From the NCBI GenBank assembly GCA_037190805.1, contig JBBCJR010000007.1, positions 1 to 64,000 of the forward strand: a stretch of 64,000 bases of DNA. Reading direction: 5' to 3'. The position numbers were made by a program, and so were the translations under genes. The notes beneath the pieces were generated by a model, which was not told where the DNA came from, made no database searches, and saw nothing but the letters and a program-made list of their open reading frames with translations. Positions within the stretch are counted from its first letter, which is position 1; each line of letters opens with the position of its first letter. Source of the DNA: JBBCJR01 sp037190805 (GTDB taxonomy: Bacteria > Pseudomonadota > Alphaproteobacteria > Sphingomonadales > Sphingomonadaceae). This document shows, in pieces, positions 34,817 to 44,029 of the stretch.

Positions 34817-35965
34817 TCAGTCGAGCACGAACAGTTCCGGCGGTAATTCCGACAAGGTCTCCGCACCGTCCTTCGTGCACAGAACGGTGTCGCCCAGCTT
34901 GAGGCCGAACCCTTCGTGGTAGAGTGACAGGTTCGGCTCGATCGTGAATGACATATTGGGTTCGAAGACATGGTCGTCAGCTTCATCGACGATCATCGCT
35001 TCCAGCCAGGTGGGCGGATAGGCCAAGCCCAGACTATAACCCAGCCGGTGGACCCGTGTCTTGGCAAGGTCGAGGCGGTTGAGCACCTCGTTGCAGGCGG
35101 TGTTGGCCCGTCCGACCGGCACGCCCGGCTTGATCGTCTCCATCGCGGCGCCGAATGCCTCGGTAAGCAGATCCGATACCTCACGCACGCGGGGGGAGGG
35201 CCGGCCGACAACCGCAGTGCGCATCAGCACCGCATGGTAGCGGTTGCACACGCCCGCCATCTCCAGGATCACGACATCGCCGGCGCTGATCACCTGGCGA
35301 TGCGGCATGGCGTGGGTCATGGTGCTGCGCCGGCCGGTGGCGACAATCGGCGCGATGGCGGCATATTCGCTCCCTGCCTCGCCCAGCGCGCGCGAGATTT
35401 CGCCGGCGACCTGCACTTCCGACACACCCGGCCGCAACGCTTGCAACGCCGCTTCCATCGCAAAATCAGCCATCCGCGCCGCGCTGCGCTGATATTCCAC
35501 CTCCTGCGGCGATTTGATCAACCGTTCCTCGACCACGGCCGATGTGTCGATGAATTCCGCATCCGGCAGGAAGCCGCGCAGGCGGACATATTGGTCGGCC
35601 GTGAAGGTGGGCGAACTCATCTCAAGTCCGATCCGTCCCCTGCCATGGCCGGCGTCGATTAGCGTCTTGGCGACCAGTTGGACAGGATCCTGGGTAGCGA
35701 TGTCATAAAAGGTCGCGTTCGTGACCACCGACAGCTCGTGGACGCAAGGCTCCTCGCTGGTGCGGGTGAACAGGGCCACGTCAGGGGAATCGGCCGTGAT
35801 GATCAGCGCCTGATACCAGATATAGCCCAGGCTATCGAAGCCGGTCAGATAGTTCACATTTTCGGGATAGTTGACGATCAGCGCGTCGATACCTTGCCTA
35901 GCCAGCCGGTCGCGGACTTTCTGCTGCCGTTCGCTGTAGGTAGCCGGTGAAAAAGCCGTCAGCAT
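34817..35965 (-). CDS. M24-fold hydrolase, creatinase type (metal-independent)
   Basis: About 382 residues from ATG 35965 (GGAG five bases upstream; GTG 35971 also possible). N-terminal creatinase domain (YPENVNYLTGFDSLGY) and C-terminal pita-bread domain. True aminopeptidases of this fold bind two metals through Asp-Asp-His-Glu-Glu. Here the first positions read GDVVILEMAGVCNRYHAVLMRT and the usual GHGxG is GYSLGLAYPPTW, as in creatinase and ectoine hydrolase (DoeA). It therefore probably hydrolyses a C-N bond without metal. Cytoplasmic. Convergent with the deacetylase-like gene and possibly in the same pathway of N-compound breakdown. Confidence 0.82.
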   Translation of the reverse strand: MLTAFSPATYSERQQKVRDRLARQGIDALIVNYPENVNYLTGFDSLGYIWYQALIITADSPDVALFTRTSEEPCVHELSVVTNATFYDIATQDPVQLVAKTLIDAGHGRGRIGLEMSSPTFTADQYVRLRGFLPDAEFIDTSAVVEERLIKSPQEVEYQRSAARMADFAMEAALQALRPGVSEVQVAGEISRALGEAGSEYAAIAPIVATGRRSTMTHAMPHRQVISAGDVVILEMAGVCNRYHAVLMRTAVVGRPSPRVREVSDLLTEAFGAAMETIKPGVPVGRANTACNEVLNRLDLAKTRVHRLGYSLGLAYPPTWLEAMIVDEADDHVFEPNMSFTIEPNLSLYHEGFGLKLGDTVLCTKDGAETLSELPPELFVLD

Positions 35966-36287
35966 AAACACTCCAAGATCGTGACGTTGTCAGAACTGGC
36001 TCAGGATCATGTGGATCGCCCTGCTCAACCCAGCAAGCTGATTGCTAATGGATTATCGCCTTTCGCGCCATCGCTCCCGGTTTTCATTGTGAAGGGATAG
36101 CATCGAGCATTGTGCAGTCTGATCTAATGTCCCTGCCCGGCTTGTTCGGCCATATGTGCAGATGACCCCGTAACGAACATCCCCTCCCCGCCGCACAGAC
36201 ACCAACCGAACAGCGAAATCAAATTGACTCACGATACGTTATCTCATTACATGTCGCCTATCCAAATTGCTTGCCTAGGGGGCCCAC
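35966..36287. other. Divergent promoter region between M24 gene and TonB receptor
   Basis: About 320 bases with no supported gene. The last 70 bases are AT-rich and contain the dyad GATACGTTATC (36232-36242), a possible regulator site 45 bases before the receptor start. Competing short frames across 36224-36606 are out of phase with the receptor and not supported. Confidence 0.35.
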
Positions 36288-38495
36288 TTGCTTCTTCCCG
36301 GATCGCAAAAAAAGACGAGGCGCCAGCCGCATGGGCGGCCGCTACGCTATCGTCGTCAGGCATTGGCGGCAGCCTTTATCGCTACGCCTTTGCTCGCTCC
36401 GGATGTTGCGGTGGCGCAACAGGCCGAACAGGAAGTCGACGAGATCATCGTCACCGGCGTGGCCGATCGGCAGCTTTTGCTGGATGCGAGGACGGAAACG
36501 GGCAGCCGCCTTGGCCTTACCGCCCGTGAAACTCCGGCGATCGTGGATATCCTCTCGGAGCGTCAGATTCGCGAATTTGGCGCGCGCACCAATGTCGAGG
36601 CGCTGAACCGCGCCCCAGGTGTCACCTCGTCGTTGCCCGCGACCAGTCCTGGTGCGCCCACCATGCGCGGCTTCACCGGCGGTTCGGTCGGCCTGCTTTA
36701 TGATGGCGTGCGAGTCGCAACGCCGGGCATCTTCTCGCGCACCAGCGATAGCTGGCTCTATGAACGAATCGAAATTCTCAAAGGGCCAGCCTCGGTTCTC
36801 TACGGCGAGGGCGCGCTGGCAGGTGCGATCAATCTCGTTCCCAAGAAAGCGCGGATCGGCAATACGACGGGATCGGCGCAACTCAGCTATGGCAGCTTCG
36901 ACACGCTGCGACTGGGCGGCGATCTCAATGTTTCGCTAGGTGAGAAGGCCGCCGTCCGGGGTGTCGCCAGCTATAGGCGCACCAGCGGTTTTGTCGACGA
37001 CACGGATTCCGACTTCCTTGGCCTCAGTCTCAGCGCGGAACTGCGTCCCACCGAGCGCCTGACCATCGGCCTCGCGGTCGACTACAGCGAGGACAACTAC
37101 GATACCGCAGACTACGGCACGCCGATGGTGCCGCTCGAGGTTGCCCGTGATCCGTCGAAGGCCGCGACAGGTCCGGGCGGATTGGTCATCGATCGCGCGC
37201 TACGCAAGACCAACTATAATGTCACCGATGGCGTATTGGATTCCGACACGCTGTGGCTGCGCTCCCATGTCCGCTACGAACTGAGCGACACGCTGACCCT
37301 GACCAACGATCTCAGCAAATATCACTCCGACCGGCATTTCATCAACGCGGAGATGTTCAGCTATAATGGCGGAACGGGCCTGATCGACCGCACCACTGGC
37401 ATCATTACGCACGACATCGATTATCTGGTCGAGCGGCCGGCGATCATCGGCGACTTCGAGATCGGTGGCCTTCGCAACCGCTTCAGCCTCGGCGGCGAGT
37501 TCAGCAAGCTCGAATTCGCGACCCGGCGCTATTTCGCGACCACGACCTCAGTCGACCGGTTCAATCCGGATCGCGGCACGTTTCCAGGCGGCAGCGGCGC
37601 GCCCTTGCCGTCGATCAATTCAAATGCCGAGGTCAAGGTGTCATCGGTTTTTGGCGAGAATGCGCTCAACCTGACGCCCAGATGGCTGCTGGCCGGCGGG
37701 GGACGCTACGACTGGATCAAGTTCAAGCGCCACCTTGCGCCGTCGACTGACTTTGCCCGTGACTATGGCGCGTTTTCGTGGCGCGTCGGCACCGTTTACG
37801 ACATCGCGCCCAAGACTCAGATCTTCGCGCAATACAGCAGGGCGATCGTGCCAGTCGGCAATTTCCTGCTCCTCTCCTTCGCCAACTCGCAGTTCGATCT
37901 GACAAAGGGGCGCTCCGTCGAGGCCGGCATCAAAAGCAGCTTCTGGGACGACCGCGTCGACGTCACGCTGGCGGCCTATCACATCGCCCAGAGCAATATC
38001 GTCACGCGTGATCCAACCGATTTCACGAAAAGCGTACAGGGCGGCAAGCAATCCTCGCGCGGTGTGGAACTATCGCTTTCGGCCGCAGTGACGCGCCAAC
38101 TTCGTATCGATGCCAACTGGACCCTGCTCGATGCGAAATTCGATGAACTGATTGAGGCGGGCGGCGCGGACCGCAAGGGCAAGACGCCCGCGCGCATTCC
38201 GGAGACCATCGCCAATCTTTTCGCCTTCTACAGCTTCGAAGGCCTGCCACTGACGGTAAGCGGGGGGCTGCGCCATGCCGGCCGTTTCTACACCGACAAT
38301 GCCAACACGATCCGCGCGCGGGGCTACACCACAGTGGATGCCGCGATCGGCTACAAGTTCGGCTTCGGCGAGCTGACCCTGCGCGGCCGTAACCTCACCA
38401 ATGCCTTCTATGTCGACTGGACGGACATGCTGCCAACCCAGTTCCAGGTCGGCGCGCCCCGCAGCGTCGAAATCAGCCTGTTGACCCGTTTCTGA
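36288..38495 (+). CDS. TonB-dependent siderophore-type receptor
   Basis: About 735 residues from a TTG at 36288, the first start after an in-frame TAG at 36276; no ATG exists in frame. Signal peptide YRRQALAAAFIATPLLAPDV ends near AVAQ, the TonB box DEIIVTG is at 51-57, the plug has GVTSSLPATSPGAPTMRGFT, IEILKGPASVLYGEGALAGA and INLVPKKA, and the C-terminal barrel ends ISLLTRF. Outer-membrane active transporter of an iron-chelate or metal-type ligand. It heads a five-gene coupled unit. A run of seven A at 36306-36312 lies just after the start in an otherwise GC-rich context; a slip there would change the reading frame of the N-terminus. Ligand unknown. Confidence 0.88.
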   Translation: MLLPGSQKKTRRQPHGRPLRYRRQALAAAFIATPLLAPDVAVAQQAEQEVDEIIVTGVADRQLLLDARTETGSRLGLTARETPAIVDILSERQIREFGARTNVEALNRAPGVTSSLPATSPGAPTMRGFTGGSVGLLYDGVRVATPGIFSRTSDSWLYERIEILKGPASVLYGEGALAGAINLVPKKARIGNTTGSAQLSYGSFDTLRLGGDLNVSLGEKAAVRGVASYRRTSGFVDDTDSDFLGLSLSAELRPTERLTIGLAVDYSEDNYDTADYGTPMVPLEVARDPSKAATGPGGLVIDRALRKTNYNVTDGVLDSDTLWLRSHVRYELSDTLTLTNDLSKYHSDRHFINAEMFSYNGGTGLIDRTTGIITHDIDYLVERPAIIGDFEIGGLRNRFSLGGEFSKLEFATRRYFATTTSVDRFNPDRGTFPGGSGAPLPSINSNAEVKVSSVFGENALNLTPRWLLAGGGRYDWIKFKRHLAPSTDFARDYGAFSWRVGTVYDIAPKTQIFAQYSRAIVPVGNFLLLSFANSQFDLTKGRSVEAGIKSSFWDDRVDVTLAAYHIAQSNIVTRDPTDFTKSVQGGKQSSRGVELSLSAAVTRQLRIDANWTLLDAKFDELIEAGGADRKGKTPARIPETIANLFAFYSFEGLPLTVSGGLRHAGRFYTDNANTIRARGYTTVDAAIGYKFGFGELTLRGRNLTNAFYVDWTDMLPTQFQVGAPRSVEISLLTRF

Positions 38496-38506
38496 GGAGA
38501 AGAGTC

Positions 38507-39214
38507 ATGTCCGCCCTCCGGCTGGAGTCCATTGCCGTCGCCTTTGGTGCCCACCGCGCAGTCGACGGCCTTTCACTGACGCTGAAAGCTGGCGAAGTCT
38601 ATGCGTTGCTGGGGCCGAACGGCGCTGGCAAGACCACGACCCTCAACATGATCCTGGGCTTCCTCAAGCCCGACACGGGTTCGATCCATGTCGACGGGAT
38701 CGATGCCGTCGCCGATCCGCTCCGCGCGCGGGCGCGCACCGCCTATCTGCCCGAAACGGTGATGCTTCACCCCTCGCTCACCGCGATCGAGAACCTCACC
38801 TATTTCGCGCTGCTGGCGGGCCAAAGGCTCGACACGGATAGGGCGCGCCGGCTGCTCGGCGACGCCGGGCTGCAGAGCGACGCGCATGAGCGGCGGGCCG
38901 ACGGCTTCTCTAAAGGCATGCGCCAGAAGGTCGGGGTCGCGATCGCCCTTGCCAAGGATGCGCGCCTCCTGCTGCTCGATGAACCAACCTCGGGTCTCGA
39001 TGCCAGCGCCGCCAATGATCTGAGCCAGGTGATCCGGGCAGCGTCCGAACGCGGGATCGCGGTGCTGATGGCGACCCATGATCTCTTCCGCGTGAAGGAC
39101 GTCGCGCACCGGCTCGGCATTCTGCGCGGCGGGCAGCTGGTCGACGAGCGCGACGCCGCCACGATCGGGCCGGTCGAACTCGAGCAGCTCTATCTCGAGA
39201 AGCTCGCGGCATGA
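38507..39214 (+). CDS. ABC transporter ATPase, NosF-like
   Basis: 235 residues, RBS GGAGAAG upstream. Walker A GPNGAGKTT, signature FSKGMRQK, Walker B LLLLDEPTSGLD and switch ATHDL are intact. The Q-loop region reads AYLPETVMLHPSLTA, with Glu where most ABC ATPases have Gln; NosF of the nitrous-oxide reductase system has the same YxPEN/T pattern. It powers the two following permeases; the four-base overlap at 39211 couples them. No NosD, NosZ or other denitrification gene is nearby. Confidence 0.9.
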   Translation: MSALRLESIAVAFGAHRAVDGLSLTLKAGEVYALLGPNGAGKTTTLNMILGFLKPDTGSIHVDGIDAVADPLRARARTAYLPETVMLHPSLTAIENLTYFALLAGQRLDTDRARRLLGDAGLQSDAHERRADGFSKGMRQKVGVAIALAKDARLLLLDEPTSGLDASAANDLSQVIRAASERGIAVLMATHDLFRVKDVAHRLGILRGGQLVDERDAATIGPVELEQLYLEKLAA

Positions 39215-40608
39215 TTGGCCCGCTGGCCCGGCTCGAACTGGCCGTCCTGCGCCGCGACGCGCGCGCCTGGTGGTCGCTGGTGGCGCTCGCCTTGCTGATC
39301 CTGCTTTCCTATGTCGCGATCGCCGAGCAGGCGGCGCGGGTCGATGAGGACAAGCGCAGCGTCGCCGCGGCGGAGCGCGCGCGCTGGGTCGGCCAGGGAG
39401 AGAAGGATCCGCACAGCGCCGCGCATTATTCGATCTTCGCCTTCAAGCCAGCGCCAGCGTTGAGCGGCCTCGATTCCGGAGTCGAGCCGTTCGTCGGCCA
39501 GAGCGTCTGGCTTGAGGCCCATCATCAGAACGATATGCTGTACCGCCCGCAGCAGAACGCCTCGCTGCTCCAGCGGATCGGTTTTGCCAGCCCCGCCGCG
39601 CTGATCACGAGCTTTGGTCCGCTCATTGTGTTCCTGCTGGCCTTCACCCTCGTGGCGCAGGACCGCGAACGTGGGACGATGCGCCTTGCGCTCGGCACCG
39701 CCGTCCATCCCAGGGTCATCGTCGCCGCCAAGGCTTTCGCCGTCTGGTCGGCCGCCTGCGCGCTGCTGGTGCTTCCGGTCGCGGCGCTCTCACTCGCCTG
39801 GCTCGGCATCAGTGGCGCGCTCACCAACGACGTGCTGCTGCGAACGCTGGGATGGACGGCGATCATGGCCGCCTACCTGGCCTTGCTGGCGGCGGTCGGC
39901 ATCGCGGTCTCGCTGTGGGCGCGCAATGCCCGCCTGGCGCTCGCTGGGCTTTTCGGCCTCTGGATCCTGTTCGCGCTCGCGCTTCCGCGCGTCGCCAGCG
40001 GCGGCGTTGACGCGGCCCGGCCGCTTCCCTCCAGTCAGGCGGTGCGCCAGCAGATCGCCGAGGCGGCGCCGGCCTTCTGGTCCGATGCCCAAAATGCCCA
40101 AAGCCGCGCCGCCCTGCTCAAGCGCCATGGTGTCAGCCGCATCGAGGACGTCCCCAATCCGCGCATGGCTGAACTTGACCTGCGCGAACGCCACAGCCAC
40201 CAGGTTTTTGACCGGCTGCTGGGCGGCTTCTACGACAAGGTCGCCGGCCAAGATCGCCTGTTCGGGTCGCTCGGCATCCTGTCACCGGTGATCGCCGCGC
40301 AAACCTCCTCGGCCTCACTCGCCGGAACCGACTTCAGCCATCACCGGGACTTCATCGATACGGCCGAGCAATATCGCCGCGATCTGGTCAACGCGATGAA
40401 TGCCGACGGCATGGCGCACCGCGCGCATGGAACCGAACGGCACATCAATGATGAACGGCTCTGGTCGCAGATTCCGGAGTTCGCCTATCGCGCCCCGCCG
40501 CTCGGCGCGCGCATGGCAACGGCGCTGCCCGCCGTCGTCGCGCTCATTGGCTGGCTGGGTCTTGCCACCTTTGTCCTCACCGTCGCTGCCCGGAGGCTCC
40601 GCCCATGA
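39211..40608 (+). CDS. ABC-2 permease, DUF3526 family (first)
   Basis: 465 residues. One N-terminal transmembrane helix (AWWSLVALALLILLSYVAIA), a large extracytoplasmic domain, four to five helices (SFGPLIVFLLAFTLVAQDRERG, GALTNDVLLRTLGWTAIMAA, LALAGLFGLWILFALALP), a second soluble region with many His residues (RHSHQVFDRLLGGFYDKVAG; DGMAHRAHGTERH) and a final helix. This two-loop layout is DUF3526, related to NosY-type permeases. Couples to the ATPase before it and overlaps the next gene by four bases (40605). The His-rich loop would suit metal contact; that is inference. Confidence 0.85.
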   Translation: MIGPLARLELAVLRRDARAWWSLVALALLILLSYVAIAEQAARVDEDKRSVAAAERARWVGQGEKDPHSAAHYSIFAFKPAPALSGLDSGVEPFVGQSVWLEAHHQNDMLYRPQQNASLLQRIGFASPAALITSFGPLIVFLLAFTLVAQDRERGTMRLALGTAVHPRVIVAAKAFAVWSAACALLVLPVAALSLAWLGISGALTNDVLLRTLGWTAIMAAYLALLAAVGIAVSLWARNARLALAGLFGLWILFALALPRVASGGVDAARPLPSSQAVRQQIAEAAPAFWSDAQNAQSRAALLKRHGVSRIEDVPNPRMAELDLRERHSHQVFDRLLGGFYDKVAGQDRLFGSLGILSPVIAAQTSSASLAGTDFSHHRDFIDTAEQYRRDLVNAMNADGMAHRAHGTERHINDERLWSQIPEFAYRAPPLGARMATALPAVVALIGWLGLATFVLTVAARRLRP

Positions 40609-42104
40609 CCGGCCCAAGCTTTCGTGATCTGTTTGCCTGGGAATGGCGGCGGGTTGCCCGCTCGCCGCTTTTGTGGGCGGTTCTTCTCATCCTGGCGGCT
40701 TGCTTTATCTGGGGCGGGGTCAACACCGCCTCACTCCATCGCACGCAGGAAGCGGCGATGGAGCGGGCGATTGCGGCCGATGCCAAATGGCACGCCGATG
40801 CCGCGAAGCTTGCGATCGCGTTCCATGCCCCGATCTCGGCGAGGGCGGGTCAGGTCACCTACTGGCAGGATCCGACCAATGTCGCGGGCTATAGTGAATA
40901 TTTCGTCCGCAAGCCTGCTCTGAAGCCCCACCTCGCGCTGTCACCACTGGCGGCCGGGGTGAGTGACCTCGCCCCCTCCCGGCTCGAGATCAAGCTCAAC
41001 ACGCTGTTCGGCTTTGCCGACACCTATGATTTCGAAAACCCGCGCGGGCTCGCGCTCGGCCGCTTCGACCTCGCTTTCGCGATCGTCTTCCTGCTGCCGA
41101 TCGGTCTGCTGCTGCTCTTCGCGCTGCTCGTCACCTTCGAGCGGGATCGCGACATGCTCAGGCTGATCGCGGCGCAGGCGACACACCCGCGCATCTGGAT
41201 CGGCGCGCGTGTTGCGGCGATTCTCGCCTGGGCCTGTCCGGTCCTGGCCGCGGCCCTGCTCGCCGCGCTGGTCACGGCGGGTGTGCCGCTGGACGATGTC
41301 CTGCCGGCGCTCGGCGCTGCGCTCCTCATCGTCGTCCTCTATACGCTGTTCTGGTCGGGCATCGCGCTCATCGTTCTTGCTCGCCAGCCTGGTGCCGGCG
41401 CGGCGCTCGGCTCGTTCGCGGCGATCTGGGCGATGCTGACGATCGGCCTGCCGCTCGCGGTCTCGGCGGCCGCAGGCCTCCTCGACCCGCCGCCTTCGAC
41501 CGTCCACTATGTCGACGGCCAGCGCCGTATCGGAGACGATATCCAGAAGAAGCGTGACGCGCTTATCGCCAAGGCGATGGCGGCGCGGCCGGACCTGCGC
41601 GCCTATACCGACCGGATCGGCTCGCTCGATCACGCGACGCGCTTGAGCTTCCTCGTGCCCGAAACCGAGCGCAGGCTGGCGCCGCTCAAAGGTGCGATCG
41701 ACGATCATCGGGCGCGCCAGGAAAAGCTGGCCGGTTGGGCCGGCTATGCAATCCCGACCCTGGGCGTCGAAAATGCCCTGACGCGCCTCGCCGGCACCGA
41801 TCCGGCCCGTCAGCGCCTCTTCGAAGCGCAGGCCCGTGACTATCAGCACCATTTGCGCGATCTCGTCTATCCGCTCGTCCAGCGCGAGATCGCCGAGCCG
41901 CCGGCGCCGGAACCGCGGCCGACCCGCGGACGGCTCAACCTCGCCGAGCCGCCAGTGTTGCCGACGTTCGTCCTGTCCGACCTTCCGCTCGGCGCACGGG
42001 CCGGCACGGTGCTGCCCTTCGCGGCGTGGCTCGCGCTCCTCGCCCTGCTCACCACCGCCCTCGGGCTTTCGCGCATCCGCGAATGGGACGTCCTCCAATC
42101 ATGA
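40605..42104 (+). CDS. ABC-2 permease, DUF3526 family (second)
   Basis: 499 residues with the same topology as its neighbour: N-terminal helix (PLLWAVLLILAACFIWGGVN), extracytoplasmic loop with TYWQDPTNVAGYSEYFVRKP, central helices (FDLAFAIVFLLPIGLLLLFA; VLAAALLAALVTAGVPLDDV), second loop rich in charged residues and a C-terminal helix. Presumably forms a heterodimer with the first permease around the NosF-like ATPase. ATGA overlap at 42101 links it to the receptor-like gene, so all five genes share a transcript and are translated in series. Confidence 0.85.
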   Translation: MTGPSFRDLFAWEWRRVARSPLLWAVLLILAACFIWGGVNTASLHRTQEAAMERAIAADAKWHADAAKLAIAFHAPISARAGQVTYWQDPTNVAGYSEYFVRKPALKPHLALSPLAAGVSDLAPSRLEIKLNTLFGFADTYDFENPRGLALGRFDLAFAIVFLLPIGLLLLFALLVTFERDRDMLRLIAAQATHPRIWIGARVAAILAWACPVLAAALLAALVTAGVPLDDVLPALGAALLIVVLYTLFWSGIALIVLARQPGAGAALGSFAAIWAMLTIGLPLAVSAAAGLLDPPPSTVHYVDGQRRIGDDIQKKRDALIAKAMAARPDLRAYTDRIGSLDHATRLSFLVPETERRLAPLKGAIDDHRARQEKLAGWAGYAIPTLGVENALTRLAGTDPARQRLFEAQARDYQHHLRDLVYPLVQREIAEPPAPEPRPTRGRLNLAEPPVLPTFVLSDLPLGARAGTVLPFAAWLALLALLTTALGLSRIREWDVLQS

Positions 42105-44029
42105 CGCGTTACCTGATCCTGGCGGCCTCCAGTGCGGCGGCTCTTGCCACCCCCGCACAGGCGCAGCGCACCGAGGACAACGCCGTCACCGCCGCCGAGG
42201 ACGCGTTCGGCACCTCGATCGGCAATGAGGCGATCGGCCTTTACAGCAGCAGCCAGGTGCGCGGCTTCTCGCCGGTCACCGCCGGCAACGTCCGGATCGA
42301 AGGCGTCTATCTCGACCGACAGGGTTACATTGCCAACCGCCTGGTGAGTGGATCGACGATCCGGGTCGGTCTTTCGGCCCAGGGCTATCCGTTCCCGGCC
42401 CCGACGGGGATCGTCGATTATCGACTGAGAGCCGTCGGCGAGCGGCCCTTGATCAGCGTCGTGGCCGGCAGCTTCGCTTATGGCGCGCCAACGATCGAGG
42501 TCGATGCGCAGCTTCCAATCGATGGCCGGCGCCTCGGCGTCGCCTTCGGCGCTTCCTATGCGCATGAGGAATATTATGACGGCGCGGACGCGGGCTATTT
42601 CCGCGCGGCCATCATCCCGCGCTGGCGGCCCACGGAAACGATCGAGATCATCCCTTTCTGGTCGATGACGCTGGGCAAGGACGAGGAAGTGGCGCCGACG
42701 ATCGTGTCGGCCGGTGCGTTCGTGCCACCGCAGGCGCCGCGGCGCCGCTATTTCGGGCAGGACTGGGCGACCAAGGACAGCAGCAGCACCAACGCCGGCG
42801 TCATCGCCAAGGCGCGCATCGGCGAGCATTGGGCGATCGTCGGCAGCGTGTTCCGCTCGACATTTGAGAACAAACGGAATTTCGCGCAGAATTTCGTCGG
42901 GACGACGCCGGACGGGCGAACCCGCGCCGAGTTGATCGCCGATCCGGGACAGCGCTACGCCTCGCTCAGCGGTGAGGTGCGCGTCAGCCGCAGCTTCACT
43001 GAAGGGCCGCGCCTGCACACGCTACACGCCTCGGTGCGTTCGCGCCGGCTCGACAATCGCTACGGCGGCTCCGCAGCGCCGATCAATTTCGGAGAGCGCA
43101 GCCTCGGCGAGGTGGTGCCGACGCCTGATCCAGGCCACTTCACATTTGGCGAGCAAACCATCGATCATGTTCGCCAGACGACCATCGGTGTCGCCTACGA
43201 GGGACGCTGGAAGAACGTGGGCGAGCTGAGCCTCGGCATCCAGCGTGCCGATTACAACAAGACCATCGATCTGCCAGGATCGTTGCCCGACACCCGCACT
43301 GCGGACAAGCCGTGGCTCTTCAACGCGTCGGCGGCCGCCTATCTCACGGATAGCCTGGCGGTGTATGCTGGCTACACGCGCGGCCTCGAGGAAAGCGGCC
43401 TTGCGCCCAACAATGCCGCCAACCGCAACGAGGCCTTGCCTGCAATCCGCACCCGCCAGGCCGATGCCGGCGTCCGCTGGGCGATCACCTCGCGCATGAA
43501 GCTGGTCGCCGGCGTGTTCGATGTCCGCAAGCCCTATTTCAACACCGACGAGGCCAATGTGTTCGCGGTGCTGGGCGATGTCCGGCACCGGGGTGTTGAA
43601 TTGAGCTTTTCAGGCACTCCGACCGATGCGCTGAGCCTCGTGGCCGGCGCCGTGCTGATGCAGCCGCGCGTCACTGGCGAGGCGGTCGACCTCGGCCGCG
43701 TCGGTCGCAAACCCCTCGGACAGTCCGCGACGATCTTGCGCGGCAACGCCGACTACAAGATTCCTTTCCTGCCCGGCATGTCGGTCGATCTGGCACTGTC
43801 CTGGTATGGCGAGCGCCCCGCTTCGCGCGACAATCTGGTCTCGGTCGATCCCTATACGCTGATCGACATCGGCGCGCGCTACCGCTTCAAGCTCGGCAAG
43901 TCGCCGGCGATGTTCCGTATCCAGATGCAGAATGTCACCAATAACTTTGCCTGGAGCATCGTTGGCAGCAGCAGCTACGGACTGATGGACAAGCGCCGTT
44001 TCACTGCCTTCCTCGTGGTGGATTTCTGA
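42101..44029 (+). CDS. TonB-dependent receptor-like barrel, atypical plug
   Basis: 642 residues from ATG 42101. Signal peptide MTRYLILAASSAAALATPAQ is followed by a short plug (AEDAFGTSIGNEAIGLYSSS, then QVRGFSPVTAGNVRIEGVYL) without a recognisable D-x-IVVTG TonB box. The rest is beta-barrel with alternating strands, ending YGLMDKRRFTAFLVVDF with the terminal aromatic. It belongs to a sphingomonad group of receptors with this EDAFG-GLYSS plug. It may be a second, specialised outer-membrane transporter, or a partner of the receptor at 36288. Last gene of the five-gene unit. Confidence 0.8.
   Translation: MTRYLILAASSAAALATPAQAQRTEDNAVTAAEDAFGTSIGNEAIGLYSSSQVRGFSPVTAGNVRIEGVYLDRQGYIANRLVSGSTIRVGLSAQGYPFPAPTGIVDYRLRAVGERPLISVVAGSFAYGAPTIEVDAQLPIDGRRLGVAFGASYAHEEYYDGADAGYFRAAIIPRWRPTETIEIIPFWSMTLGKDEEVAPTIVSAGAFVPPQAPRRRYFGQDWATKDSSSTNAGVIAKARIGEHWAIVGSVFRSTFENKRNFAQNFVGTTPDGRTRAELIADPGQRYASLSGEVRVSRSFTEGPRLHTLHASVRSRRLDNRYGGSAAPINFGERSLGEVVPTPDPGHFTFGEQTIDHVRQTTIGVAYEGRWKNVGELSLGIQRADYNKTIDLPGSLPDTRTADKPWLFNASAAAYLTDSLAVYAGYTRGLEESGLAPNNAANRNEALPAIRTRQADAGVRWAITSRMKLVAGVFDVRKPYFNTDEANVFAVLGDVRHRGVELSFSGTPTDALSLVAGAVLMQPRVTGEAVDLGRVGRKPLGQSATILRGNADYKIPFLPGMSVDLALSWYGERPASRDNLVSVDPYTLIDIGARYRFKLGKSPAMFRIQMQNVTNNFAWSIVGSSSYGLMDKRRFTAFLVVDF

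Noticed and set aside
34811..34826. GCTCGA-TCAG-TCGAGC stem between convergent genes
   Set aside because: Only six base pairs, no T-tract and inside a stop codon; too weak to list as a terminator.
36224..36529. ATG-start frame overlapping the receptor start (MTHDTLSHYM...)
   Set aside because: Out of phase with the receptor and without a family match; relevant only if a frame change occurs in the A7 run.
40941..42098. 385-codon minus-strand frame antisense to the second DUF3526 permease
   Set aside because: Arg/Glu/Asp low-complexity shadow of codon usage; no RBS or domain.
41867..43018. 383-codon minus-strand frame across permease and receptor
   Set aside because: Crosses a real gene junction and has no domain; shadow frame.
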